Assembly (NCBI RefSeq): GCF_000307775.2
Contig: NZ_KK020676.1
Coordinates: 338,119-402,118 of the forward strand
DNA: 64,000 bases
Direction of reading: 5' to 3'
DNA from: Stutzerimonas stutzeri KOS6
Lineage (GTDB): Bacteria > Pseudomonadota > Gammaproteobacteria > Pseudomonadales > Pseudomonadaceae
Part shown: positions 34,824-42,221 of the stretch, one piece after another
Layout: each line of letters starts with the position of its first letter
Numbering within the stretch: position 1 is the first letter of the stretch
Program-made: the position numbers and the translations under genes
Notes under the pieces: model-generated
Told to the model about the DNA's origin: nothing
Databases searched by the model: none
What the model saw: only the letters and a program-made list of their open reading frames with translations

Positions 34824-36665
34824 TTACTCGTCCACTCGGACTTCACGAAACATGCCCATTTCCATGTGAAGCAGTAGGTGACAGTGATAAGCCCAACGCC
34901 CGAGCGCATCGGCTGTCACGCGGTAGCTGCGCTTCGAACCTGGAGGCATGTCGATCGTGTGCTTGCGAACCATGAACTTTCCATTCTCATCTTCAAGATC
35001 GCTCCACATACCATGCAGATGAATCGGATGGGTCATCATGGTGTCGTTGACCAAAGTGATGCGTACCCGCTCGCCATATTTGAGCCGCAGGGGCTCCGAA
35101 TCAGAGAACTCTATACCGTCAAATGACCAGGAGAACTTCTCCATGTGGCCGGTGAGATGGAGTTCGATCGTCCGACTGGGCTCACGGCCGTCCGGATCGG
35201 GGAAAGTGCTTCTCAAGTCGCTATAGGTCAGGACTCGGCGGCCGTTGTCTCGTAAGCCAATACCGGGATCGTTCAGCCTATGAGTTGGGCTCATGGTCTG
35301 CATGTCCACCAGTGGGTTATTGGACTCTGAGGGCGGGTGCGATTGCATACCTGCGCTCATCCCAGCCATTCCAGAGTGGTCCATCCCGGACATCCCACCC
35401 ATTTTGCTGTGATCCATGCCGGCCATTGCGCCCATGTCGCCCATCCCTTGCATGTCACCGTGGTTCATGCCGGACATGTTGCTATGGTCCATCGCGCCCA
35501 TGTCGCCGCCATGGTCCATGCCCGCCATACCGCCCATGCTGCCGTGATCCATCCCCATGTCGTCCATGGTGATTAGTGGTCGAGGATCGGTTTCTGGAAC
35601 AGGAGCGCTCAGCCCTTCGGCAACCGCTAGCGTGCCACGGGCGTATCCTGTGCGATCCATCGATTGGGCGAAGATCGTGTAAGCCTCCTCGGTCGCAGGC
35701 TCGACAATCACATCGTAGGTTTCTGCCACGGCAATGCGGAATTCGTCGACGCTAACTGGGTTGACGTATTGGCCATCGGCTGCGACTACAGTCATCTTCA
35801 GCCCTGGAATGCGGACATCGAAATAGCTCATGGCCGAGCCGTTGATGAACCGCAGACGAAGCTTCTCGCCGGGCTTAAAGATGCCGGTCCAGTTCCCGTC
35901 GGGTGCTTGGCCGTTCATTAGATAGGTATAGGTGTAGCCGCTTACGTCGGCGAGGTCGGTGGGACTCATTTTCATCTGAGCCCACATTTTCCGATTCGCA
36001 ATCGTAGCGGCCCAGCCGTCTTCGCTCACATCGTTAATGAAGTCTCCGACAGTGCGCTTGTGGAAGTTGTAATAATCGGACTGCTTCTTGAGCTTAGAAA
36101 GGATTCGAGCGGGATCCTCATCGGACCAATCAGTCAACATCACCACATAGTCGCGGTCATAGCTGAACGGTTCGGGATCCTTCGCATCGATGACCAAGGG
36201 ACCATAGACACCAAGCTGCTCTTGTAGGCCTGAATGACTGTGGTACCAATAGGTACCGTTCTGTTTAACCTGAAACTTGTAGACATACATGCCATCGGGA
36301 GCGATGCCGTGGAAGCTCAATCCAGGCACGCCATCCATGTTGGCCGGCAGGATCATGCCGTGCCAGTGAATCGATGTATCTTCGCTCAACTTATTTCTGA
36401 CTCGCAGCGTGACGGTATCCCCTTCACGCCAACGTAGAAGCGGCCCTGGGATGGTCCCATTGATAGTCATCGCTGTCCGGGCCGCGCCGGTGATATTGAC
36501 CGGCGTCTCCCCAATCAGCAGATCGAACTCCGTGCCACTTAGTACGCTGGGCTGGCCTGGGCTAGTCACTGCCCAGACCGGAGCTCGCCACAAGCCAAGA
36601 CCGCCAAGGATGCCTGCGGCAGTCAAGCCTTTAACAAAGGTTCGCCTAGAGGTTTTACGTTGCAT
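34824..36665 (-). CDS. copA: Multicopper oxidase CopA
   Basis: 613 residues. It begins with a twin-arginine signal (RRTFVKGLTAAGILGG). Copper ligand motifs: HWHGM (about 98), WYHSHSG (about 140), HPIHLHGMW (about 552) and HCHLLLHMEMGM (about 596), the full type 1/2/3 set. Between about 365 and 440 is a Met/Gly/Asp/His-rich insert with MDHGSM and GMDHS repeats, the typical CopA Met-rich loop. Periplasmic oxidase thought to convert Cu(I) to the less toxic Cu(II) and to hold copper. First gene of the copA-copB-cytochrome unit. A metal box lies 154 bp upstream. Gene name by sequence type; the P-type ATPase is a different copA. Confidence 0.94.
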   Translation of the reverse strand: MQRKTSRRTFVKGLTAAGILGGLGLWRAPVWAVTSPGQPSVLSGTEFDLLIGETPVNITGAARTAMTINGTIPGPLLRWREGDTVTLRVRNKLSEDTSIHWHGMILPANMDGVPGLSFHGIAPDGMYVYKFQVKQNGTYWYHSHSGLQEQLGVYGPLVIDAKDPEPFSYDRDYVVMLTDWSDEDPARILSKLKKQSDYYNFHKRTVGDFINDVSEDGWAATIANRKMWAQMKMSPTDLADVSGYTYTYLMNGQAPDGNWTGIFKPGEKLRLRFINGSAMSYFDVRIPGLKMTVVAADGQYVNPVSVDEFRIAVAETYDVIVEPATEEAYTIFAQSMDRTGYARGTLAVAEGLSAPVPETDPRPLITMDDMGMDHGSMGGMAGMDHGGDMGAMDHSNMSGMNHGDMQGMGDMGAMAGMDHSKMGGMSGMDHSGMAGMSAGMQSHPPSESNNPLVDMQTMSPTHRLNDPGIGLRDNGRRVLTYSDLRSTFPDPDGREPSRTIELHLTGHMEKFSWSFDGIEFSDSEPLRLKYGERVRITLVNDTMMTHPIHLHGMWSDLEDENGKFMVRKHTIDMPPGSKRSYRVTADALGRWAYHCHLLLHMEMGMFREVRVDE

Positions 36666-36818
36666 GTGTAGGTTCCAATCAAACTAAGGAGCCAAGCCGA
36701 AACCAGCCGTAAGGTTGGTGTTGCCAGCGTTAATTGATCTTAGAAACTCGCGCACGGTCTGTCTTATCAAGCGACTCGCCTTTAATCGTAAATATGGCAT
36801 GCCTAAGAAAGACGCGGG

Positions 36819-36834
36819 ATTACATTTTTGTAAG
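36819..36834. promoter_or_regulatory. Metal-regulator box 8 (copA-copB unit)
   Basis: ATTAC-ATTTTT-GTAAG, identical to box 6, 154 bp before the copA start. The rest of 36666-36982 has no gene that I can see. Confidence 0.75.
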
Positions 36835-36982
36835 CTTAAAGCGCTTCAGAAATCGCCCAAAAAATCGCCTGTGAGCATGTCAATCTCCAGGTGGAAGCTG
36901 CGCAATGGCTTTTGATTTCCGTGCAAGGATCCGGTTGCAACGATACTCAAGGTGCATGGTCACAGTTGCGTAAGGTTTCGCT

Positions 36983-37192
36983 TCAGCAATTAGCGTGGGC
37001 GTGCTTCGCTGAAGTTGCTTTTGAGGCTACCTCCTGGGCTTGGTCCTTCTGGTCAGCCTGATAACTAGCGATCGCTATTTGGCGAGCCTGCTCCATACGA
37101 GCAAAGGTACGATCACCACCACCTTCTGCCATTGCATAGGAAGAGCTTGCTGCGATGGCGAGCAGTACAGAAACGGATCTGAAGAATTTCAT
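36983..37192 (-). CDS. PtrA-like small periplasmic protein
   Basis: 69 residues with signal peptide (MKFFRSVSVLLAIAASSSYAMA) and the PtrA start EGGGDRTFARMEQARQ. The tail has KHAHANC, with two His and a Cys as possible metal ligands. A second protein with the same AEGG-type start occurs at 25717. The family is copper-induced and named after PtrA of P. aeruginosa, described as an inhibitor of type III secretion regulation. A box lies 117 bp upstream. Its distance from copA (about 320 bp) and its own box suggest a separate unit. Confidence 0.78.
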   Translation of the reverse strand: MKFFRSVSVLLAIAASSSYAMAEGGGDRTFARMEQARQIAIASYQADQKDQAQEVASKATSAKHAHANC

Positions 37193-37308
37193 TACTTGTT
37201 ACCTCGTTCGAAGACATGGGAGACCCAGCGCAGCTCCATAAATAGGGGCTTTGGCTTGGTCCTGTGTCTAAGCTAACCGAGCGTTCCTGTCAGAAGCCTG
37301 ATTTAGAC

Positions 37309-37324
37309 ATTACGGTTTCGTCAG
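37309..37324. promoter_or_regulatory. Metal-regulator box 9 (second PtrA-like gene)
   Basis: ATTAC-GGTTTC-GTCAG; read on the minus strand this is CTGAC-GAAACC-GTAAT, near the CopR-type site and pointing to the ptrA-like gene. Confidence 0.62.
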
Positions 37325-37415
37325 TAATGCATAAAAGCAGTGAGCCCAAGCGAAAGCGCAGGTAGCGTGCATGGTGCCTTTTCGTTCAGGCAAATAGGTC
37401 TTGTTTCCAGCGGGC

Positions 37416-37440
37416 AAAAAAAGGGCGCCATCTAGGCGCC
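37416..37440 (-). terminator. Leftward terminator in the copR upstream region
   Basis: On the minus strand GGCGCC-TAGAT-GGCGCC-C-TTTTTTT. No gene ends here on that strand. It may close a short transcript starting near the box at 37541 (see findings). Confidence 0.7.
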
Positions 37441-37540
37441 GATAGGCCAAAGGAGCATGGAAAAGGCCAAAAAGCAGAGTGTGGGAGCAACTGCTGATGT
37501 AGACGTTAACGCTACAAGCTGTCAGACAGATGATGCGAGC

Positions 37541-37556
37541 ATTACGTTTCTGTAAG
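37541..37556. promoter_or_regulatory. Metal-regulator box 10 (copR-like gene)
   Basis: ATTAC-GTTTCT-GTAAG, 61 bp before the copR-like start. Suggests autoregulation. Confidence 0.7.
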
Positions 37557-37616
37557 GTACTGGCTGCACGCCCTGACAATCGGCACACTGCTCCAAATGC
37601 CGGAGGGAATACTTTC

Positions 37617-38297
37617 ATGAAGCTTCTTGTTGCTGAAGACGAGCCGAAAACAGGCACCTACCTACAGCAGGGGCTTTCAGAGGCAGGCTTCACAGTCGAT
37701 AGAGTTGAAAACGGGACCGATGCTGCTCAGCACGCGCTTCATACCACATACGACTTGCTCATCTTAGACGTGATGATGCCTGGCCTGGATGGGTGGCAGG
37801 TTTTACAGAAAGTCCGCGCTGCTGGTAATGAGGTTCCCGTGCTCTTTCTCACCGCCCGAGACGGGGTTCAGGATCGAGTAAAGGGATTGGAGTTGGGCGC
37901 TGATGATTATCTCATCAAGCCGTTCGCCTTCTCCGAATTGCTAGCCAGGATCCGTACGTTGCTTCGCCGCGGCAATAATGTCCCCAACCAAACAATACTC
38001 AAACTCCTCGACCTTGAGGTCGATCTGCTCAGGCGTCGAGTTACGCGATCGGGGAAACGAATAGACCTAACTGCAAAGGAATTCGCACTTCTTGAGCTAT
38101 TACTTCGGCGTCGCGGGGAAGTGCTCTCAAAGTCCCTTATCGCCTCCCAAGTATGGGACATGAATTTCGACAGCGATACCAATGTGATTGAGGTGGCGGT
38201 ACGACGGCTGAGAGCAAAAATCGATGATGAGTTCGAACCTAAGCTCATACAAACCGCGCGTGGGATGGGCTATTTGATCGACGCGCCAGACCCCTAG
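37617..38297 (+). CDS. copR: Copper-type response regulator (CopR/CusR-like)
   Basis: 226 residues from ATG 37617 with GGAGGG eleven bases upstream ([20 protein letters not shown]). The receiver has D8, E7, D51 (LILDVMMPG) and LTARDG/K at LIKPF. The DNA-binding winged helix ends [12 protein letters not shown]. It differs from the regulator at 8541 but shares its class. No kinase gene follows; a broken tcmP lies next. The orphan kinase at 26669 is the likely partner. It would bind the boxes of this window and switch on the copper genes. CopR, CusR and IrlR are very close relatives, so the name is by context. Confidence 0.9.
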   Translation: MKLLVAEDEPKTGTYLQQGLSEAGFTVDRVENGTDAAQHALHTTYDLLILDVMMPGLDGWQVLQKVRAAGNEVPVLFLTARDGVQDRVKGLELGADDYLIKPFAFSELLARIRTLLRRGNNVPNQTILKLLDLEVDLLRRRVTRSGKRIDLTAKEFALLELLLRRRGEVLSKSLIASQVWDMNFDSDTNVIEVAVRRLRAKIDDEFEPKLIQTARGMGYLIDAPDP

Positions 38298-38387
38298 AGC
38301 GAAATGCTCGGCATTTCACGCGATGGGCCAAGCTACCGGTACCGATGCGGTTAAGGCGAGCCACCGAGCAAGGAGCGGTGCCGAACC

Positions 38388-38729
38388 TCAGTTCTCCGAG
38401 CTGGATTTCTTCAGCTGTGGCACGAAGAAGATGGGTCTCTGCGGGGGAGCTATCAGAATATCACTGGATTTGATGCTAGTGCCCTTGCGACGCCTGGTCT
38501 TGCCATCCTTACCGACCGCCAGCAAATCACCGGTCGCAACAGCGATATCGAGCGCCTGCTTTACGCGAAACTCGTCAGCCATGGTGTAGTTGGTCAATCC
38601 GCTCATCAGGCCCAAAAAAGGTTGCCGTTCTACCTCGTAGACCTGGTTGGGCAAGAGCTCTGAAAGTTCTCCTCGGACGCGGTCATCGGTGGCATCGTCG
38701 AAGTGATGCTCATCCAACAGCAAATCGTG
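38388..38729 (-). pseudogene. tcmP 3' fragment, right copy of direct repeat
   Basis: 114 codons, the C-terminal part of the TcmP-like gene at 12872, in the same direction and without gaps. An internal ATG is in frame but the product lacks most of the protein. Similarity stops at 38729. It marks the right edge of the copper block. Confidence 0.82.
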
Positions 38730-38732
38730 TTT

Positions 38733-38901
38733 GCATGATGGCGAGCGTTATGAGGTGCATCTCTGTGAGGCCTGCTTTTTCCGAGCGCTGAGTGGTCTCC
38801 GCCGCGAGCGTATGGTCAACACCATGTTCGACGAGAATCCCGATAGGACTGGCGATGAGTTCGGCCTTGTGCAGCGGAGCGAATTCTGGAAAGACAACTG
38901 A
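38733..38901 (+). pseudogene. 3' remnant of an unknown gene
   Basis: Open frame with no start, reading HDGERYEVHLCEACFF, then LSGLRRERMVNTMFDEN and FGLVQRSEFWKDN before TGA. It looks like the C terminus of a Cys-containing (possibly zinc-binding) small protein found in Pseudomonas islands; the Cys pair CEAC supports this. I cannot name it. It begins where the direct repeat ends, so the junction has cut it. Confidence 0.5.
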
Positions 38902-38945
38902 GCTCGGTTCAGATGGGACTATGGATACGGGTAGGAAGTGGGGCG

Positions 38946-39392
38946 TTAGCCTCGCAGATGTAATGCAGCAGAGAAGATCACGTGTTTACTAATTCGACTG
39001 CCGAGAGACTGACACGCTGAGGTTGAGTACGTGCGATCTCCCTCCACTCGGTACTGGTGCCCAAGCTCGCTACCTTGTGCATCACGAATTGAAAGGATCT
39101 CCAGTAACGGCTCCATCAACCAGCGACCCACCTCGTTCATATGCCCGGGACTCACAAGATACGCCTGCTCCAGCCAGGCGTGCTCGGTCTGCGCAGCTAT
39201 GACCTGTTCCAGCAATGGAACCGACGGAACCATTAGCATGCTTCGAAAGGCCGCGTTTCCATCGTCCTCAACGATCTGCAGGTAGAACCAGGGCCAGGTC
39301 ATCTCTAGCTCGACATATGACCAGAACTGCACGCCATCTGGCGCTGTTGAGAGCCCAGGAAGCAGTTCCGCATTCCGACTGGTTTTGAACAC
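38946..39392 (-). CDS. Unknown protein divergent from HipB-like regulator
   Basis: 148 residues from GTG 39392, with AGGAG eight bases upstream. The frame is open to a TTG at 39434, but that lies in the operator and lacks a ribosome-binding site. Composition looks like a soluble cytosolic protein (WSYVELEMTWPWFYLQIVEDDGNAAFRSML, about 25-54). No family recognised. It shares a dyad operator with the xenobiotic-response-element-type regulator at 39497, so it is probably controlled by it. This may be a toxin-antitoxin-like or regulator-target pair, which the sequence alone cannot prove. Confidence 0.6.
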   Translation of the reverse strand: MFKTSRNAELLPGLSTAPDGVQFWSYVELEMTWPWFYLQIVEDDGNAAFRSMLMVPSVPLLEQVIAAQTEHAWLEQAYLVSPGHMNEVGRWLMEPLLEILSIRDAQGSELGHQYRVEGDRTYSTSACQSLGSRISKHVIFSAALHLRG

Positions 39393-39427
39393 GCGCCAAT
39401 CTCCTAATGATAATTGTACTTGATTGA

Positions 39428-39460
39428 TGAACAATATATTTTGTAGTCATATATTGTTCA
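39428..39460. promoter_or_regulatory. Dyad operator between divergent genes
   Basis: TGAACAATATA (39428-39438) and TATATTGTTCA (39450-39460) form a perfect 11-bp inverted repeat, 11 nt apart, between the unknown gene and the HTH regulator. Likely autoregulatory site of the regulator. Confidence 0.75.
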
Positions 39461-39496
39461 ATCGCGCTTCATCGTTCCATTTTGCGGAGCAGCAAA

Positions 39497-39787
39497 ATGG
39501 AAGTCCGGGATTCGTTCGGGAAAGCGTTGAGGCTCGTGCGGCAGCGTAGGGGGCTGGCACAGGAAGATTTCTCGCTCGTTAGCAGTCGTACCTTCGTCAG
39601 CATGCTGGAGCGCGGGGCAACGAGCCCGACTCTCGAAAAGCTCGATAGCCTCTGCACGGTGCTCGACACTCACCCTGTCACCCTCTTGGCCCTGACCTAC
39701 TTGCTTGGATCCGAAGCTCCTGAAAGTTTTGAGCAGCTCCTGGAGAAGGTTGGTGAGGAGTTGAGAGCTCTAGTCGAACCTGACTGA
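39497..39787 (+). CDS. XRE/HipB-like helix-turn-helix regulator
   Basis: 96 residues. ATG 39497 (MEVRDSFGKALRLVRQRRGL) is preferred over an upstream ATG at 39482. An HTH_XRE domain covers about 6-62: QEDFSLVSSRTFVSMLERGATSPTLEKLDSL is the helix-turn-helix. The C-terminal part is HPVTLLALTYLLGSEAPESFEQLLEKV. Such small proteins act as repressors, often paired with toxin genes or island functions. A dyad operator precedes it and an unknown divergent gene lies on the other side. It is the only gene here with this domain. Confidence 0.88.
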   Translation: MEVRDSFGKALRLVRQRRGLAQEDFSLVSSRTFVSMLERGATSPTLEKLDSLCTVLDTHPVTLLALTYLLGSEAPESFEQLLEKVGEELRALVEPD

Positions 39788-39915
39788 TTACTCAGCGAGG
39801 CTGTGTGAGGGGCCGGTTCCGTGGCCGCACAGTGAGTGTTGATCTTGCTGTCCCTCTGTCCCCAGTGGCTGGCCTGGAGGTCCTGTTTTTGGCAGGGCTT
39901 ATAGTTTTTGTGGGC

Positions 39916-39939
39916 GTCAGAAAATATGTGGATTCTGAC
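39916..39939. promoter_or_regulatory. Inverted repeat upstream of the DUF6088 gene
   Basis: GTCAGAA and TTCTGAC, a perfect 7-bp dyad with a 10-nt centre, ends 14 bp before the start codon. AbiEi-type antitoxins repress their own promoters through inverted repeats, so autoregulation is plausible. Confidence 0.55.
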
Positions 39940-39953
39940 TTTTTGGGGCTCAT

Positions 39954-40553
39954 ATGTCCGTCGCGCAAGCTATTTTAAATCGAGTCAAGCACATGCCAAA
40001 GGGGAGGCCATTTGCCGGCGCGGTGTTCGCGCAGGTCGGTTCCCGTGCGTCGATTAATAAAGCGCTTTCTAGGCTGGTGCAATCAGGCACGCTGGAGCGA
40101 GTCGCTCGCGGTGTCTACATGCGCCCCAAAATGAGCAAGTACACCGGCAGGGTGGTGCGCCCGAGTCCGCTGGCTGTCGTGGAGGTCATCACGAAGGCGA
40201 ACGGCGAGACGATCCAGATACACGGCGCGGAGGCTGTTCGGAGGTTGGGCCTCAGCACACAGATGCAGGTGTTGCCGACCTTTTACACCAGCGGATCTAC
40301 TCGCGAGATCAAGGTTGGCAATGCGGTGGTTCGCCTCCGCCACGTATCCAAGGACCGCTTGCAGCACGCCGGCACGACGGTAGGTGTGGCGCTTACTGCT
40401 CTCTACTACATCGGGAAAGAAGGGCTGTCCGCTAATGTGGTTTCCAAGATTGTTAGTGCGCTGAGCGGCGAAGAGCTGATGAAGCTCCGGGCCTGCAAGA
40501 TGCCGGAGTGGATGCGGTCGGCATTGCGCTTTGCTGCCAAGGAGATTGAGTAG
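39954..40553 (+). CDS. DUF6088 protein (AbiEi-like antitoxin), no toxin partner
   Basis: 199 residues. N-terminal winged helix (about 1-60: SVAQAILNRVKHMPKGRPFAGAVFAQV...LERVARGVYMRPK). The body resembles DUF6088, related to AbiEi antitoxins of type IV systems, with IQIHGAEAVRRLGLSTQ and ALTALYYIGKEG. In complete systems the next gene is an AbiEii nucleotidyltransferase. Here the frame after 40553 shows only about 40 unrelated codons and then interrupted hrpB. The antitoxin is therefore an orphan at the island edge. An inverted repeat precedes it. It might still act as a repressor, or mark the loss of the toxin gene. Confidence 0.8.
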   Translation: MSVAQAILNRVKHMPKGRPFAGAVFAQVGSRASINKALSRLVQSGTLERVARGVYMRPKMSKYTGRVVRPSPLAVVEVITKANGETIQIHGAEAVRRLGLSTQMQVLPTFYTSGSTREIKVGNAVVRLRHVSKDRLQHAGTTVGVALTALYYIGKEGLSANVVSKIVSALSGEELMKLRACKMPEWMRSALRFAAKEIE

Positions 40554-40664
40554 TGCGCAATAGCACCTACCCGACTCCACCTACTGGCAGCTACCAAAGC
40601 CTGAGGCGAGACGTGGCTGGCTTTTCTGACAAGACAATGCGACTTCCTGCGCATTTAGCAAAAC

Positions 40665-41045
40665 GTGGAATTCATCGAAGATCACCAGGCCGACGCCTTC
40701 CAGCGCCGGATCGTCCTGCAGGCGCCGCGCAAGAATGCCTTCGGTGACCACTTCGATGCGCGTATTCGGCCCGACCTTGCTGTCCAGGCGGATGCGGTAG
40801 CCGACGGTCTCGCCGACCCGCTCGCCCAGTTCGCTGGCCAGCCGCTCGGCGGCAGCCCGGGCCGCCAGCCGCCGCGGTTCGAGCATGATGATGCCCTGCC
40901 CCGCCAGCCAGGCTTCGCCGAGCAACGCCAGCGGAACGCGGGTGGTCTTGCCGGCGCCGGGCGGCGCCTCGAGCACGGCTTCGTCGCGCTGTTGCAGGGC
41001 CTGGCGCAGCGCTGGCAGGGCTTCATCGATCGGTAGGGAATTCAT
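40665..41045 (-). pseudogene. hrpB: hrpB ATP-dependent helicase, 5' fragment cut by the island
   Basis: From ATG 41045 the frame encodes 127 codons of Hrp[18 protein letters not shown], Walker [14 protein letters not shown] (about 28-40), [40 protein letters not shown] and the DEFH box. Native sequence ends at H (codon 40665-40667); the next codons ([12 protein letters not shown]...) are foreign and stop at 40581. The full protein is about 840 residues, so about 85 % is missing. The rest of hrpB is not in this window. This is the clearest sign of the chromosome-island boundary. Confidence 0.88.
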
Positions 41046-41104
41046 GGACACTCGCTTCGGGCAGACAACTCGGCAACTGCTGCGTCCACCCGAAGCCGGA
41101 CGCA

Positions 41105-41605
41105 TCAGTTGACGCTGTAGCCTCGTCCGGTCAGGCAGGCACCAAGGGCGCGCTTGTAGGTGTCGGCGCTCGCCGCAGCGGGCGCCGACTGGGCGCTGGC
41201 CGGATCGAAGCCGCTCTGGCTGACCGCCCAGCTATGACACTCATAGCGGTCGCGGCTCTGCAGCTCGGCACTCTGGCCCTTGGCCGGATAGGCGATGACA
41301 TCATATCGCGTGGCCTCGCCGGCCGGCAGCGGCGGCTGGCTGACGGGTTCGTAGACGTTGCGCTCGGCATTCCACAGGTAATAGGTTCCGGCGGCGATGA
41401 AATAGAGCATGCTGCCGACCCAGATTTCCCGCGCACCGACCGGCAGACCATGGCCGCGCCGAGGGCCCGGCGCATGGTAGTGCACTGGCTTGCCCGGCGC
41501 CCGGTGCCCGGCAGGCCCCGGCCCGGGCGCTGCGGCAAACGTCGTCGAAGTGATGCAGAGGGAAAGCAGCGCGCCGAAACCGGCACGCGGTAATGACCGG
41601 GACAT
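41105..41605 (-). CDS. DUF6515-family periplasmic protein
   Basis: 166 residues from ATG 41605 ([26 protein letters not shown], a signal peptide). The longer frame to 41650 adds an unlikely N terminus. It has a Pro/Gly/His-rich region ([18 protein letters not shown]), one hydrophobic stretch ([17 protein letters not shown], about 61) and a conserved core [26 protein letters not shown] (about 105-130), the DUF6515 hallmark, ending [12 protein letters not shown]. Function unknown. This gene belongs to the normal chromosome next to hrpB. Confidence 0.8.
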   Translation of the reverse strand: MSRSLPRAGFGALLSLCITSTTFAAAPGPGPAGHRAPGKPVHYHAPGPRRGHGLPVGAREIWVGSMLYFIAAGTYYLWNAERNVYEPVSQPPLPAGEATRYDVIAYPAKGQSAELQSRDRYECHSWAVSQSGFDPASAQSAPAAASADTYKRALGACLTGRGYSVN

Positions 41606-41804
41606 GACTGAGCTCCGAATGGGGGGAAATCGCAACGCGATTATCCGCACACCTGGCGCACTGCTTGGTCAGGGCTTGGTAAGTCCTGGGTAAAGCTCAT
41701 CGCGCGTCGTGCATCGCCGAACAGCCGGGCGGCAAGCGTGGTCTGATATCGAGAAAACATCATCCAGCCCTTGTATAGTTGCGCCAATTTCCCTGGAGGT
41801 CCTT

Positions 41805-42221
41805 ATGCGTACCCGTAACCGAATCATCGGCGGCGTGCTGGCCGCTTCCCTGTTCACCCAGCTTACCGCCTGCGGCACGCTGTTCTACCCGGATCGCCGC
41901 GGGCAGATCGACGGCCGAATCGACCCGGCCATCGCCGTGCTCAATGCGGTCGGCCTGCTGTTCTATGTCATCCCCGGGCTGATTGCCTTCGGCATCGACT
42001 TCGCCACCGGCGCGATCTACCTGCCTGAAGGCCAATACTCCATGGCACCGGAAAAACTGCAGGACGCCATCGGCGCCGACGGCCAGATCGACCAGGCCCG
42101 CCTGAAAGCCATCGTCGAGCAGGAAATCGGCCGCAGCCTGCCGCTGGACGATCCGCGCCTGATCCAGCACAACGGCAGCATCGAGCAACTGGCCGCCTTC
42201 GGCCTGCGTCCCGCGGCCTGA
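41805..42221 (+). CDS. Small lipoprotein of unknown function
   Basis: 138 residues from ATG 41805 with GGAGG seven bases upstream. Signal peptide with a lipobox (FTQLTACGTL, Cys about 23), so it is a lipid-anchored envelope protein. A hydrophobic stretch (AIAVLNAVGLLFYVIPGLIAFGIDFATGAIYLP, about 42-75) follows, with soluble C-terminal QIDQARLKAIVEQEIGRSLPLDDPR. Relatives in Pseudomonas are often labelled polyribonucleotide nucleotidyltransferase, which the sequence does not support. It overlaps the next gene's start. Confidence 0.78.
   Translation: MRTRNRIIGGVLAASLFTQLTACGTLFYPDRRGQIDGRIDPAIAVLNAVGLLFYVIPGLIAFGIDFATGAIYLPEGQYSMAPEKLQDAIGADGQIDQARLKAIVEQEIGRSLPLDDPRLIQHNGSIEQLAAFGLRPAA

Noticed and set aside
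38301..38317. GAAATGC-tcg-GCATTTC hairpin after copR
   Set aside because: No T-run and a short stem; too weak to call a terminator.
41709..41804. Upstream extension of the small lipoprotein gene
   Set aside because: The start at 41805 has GGAGG and a proper lipobox signal; the extension has neither.
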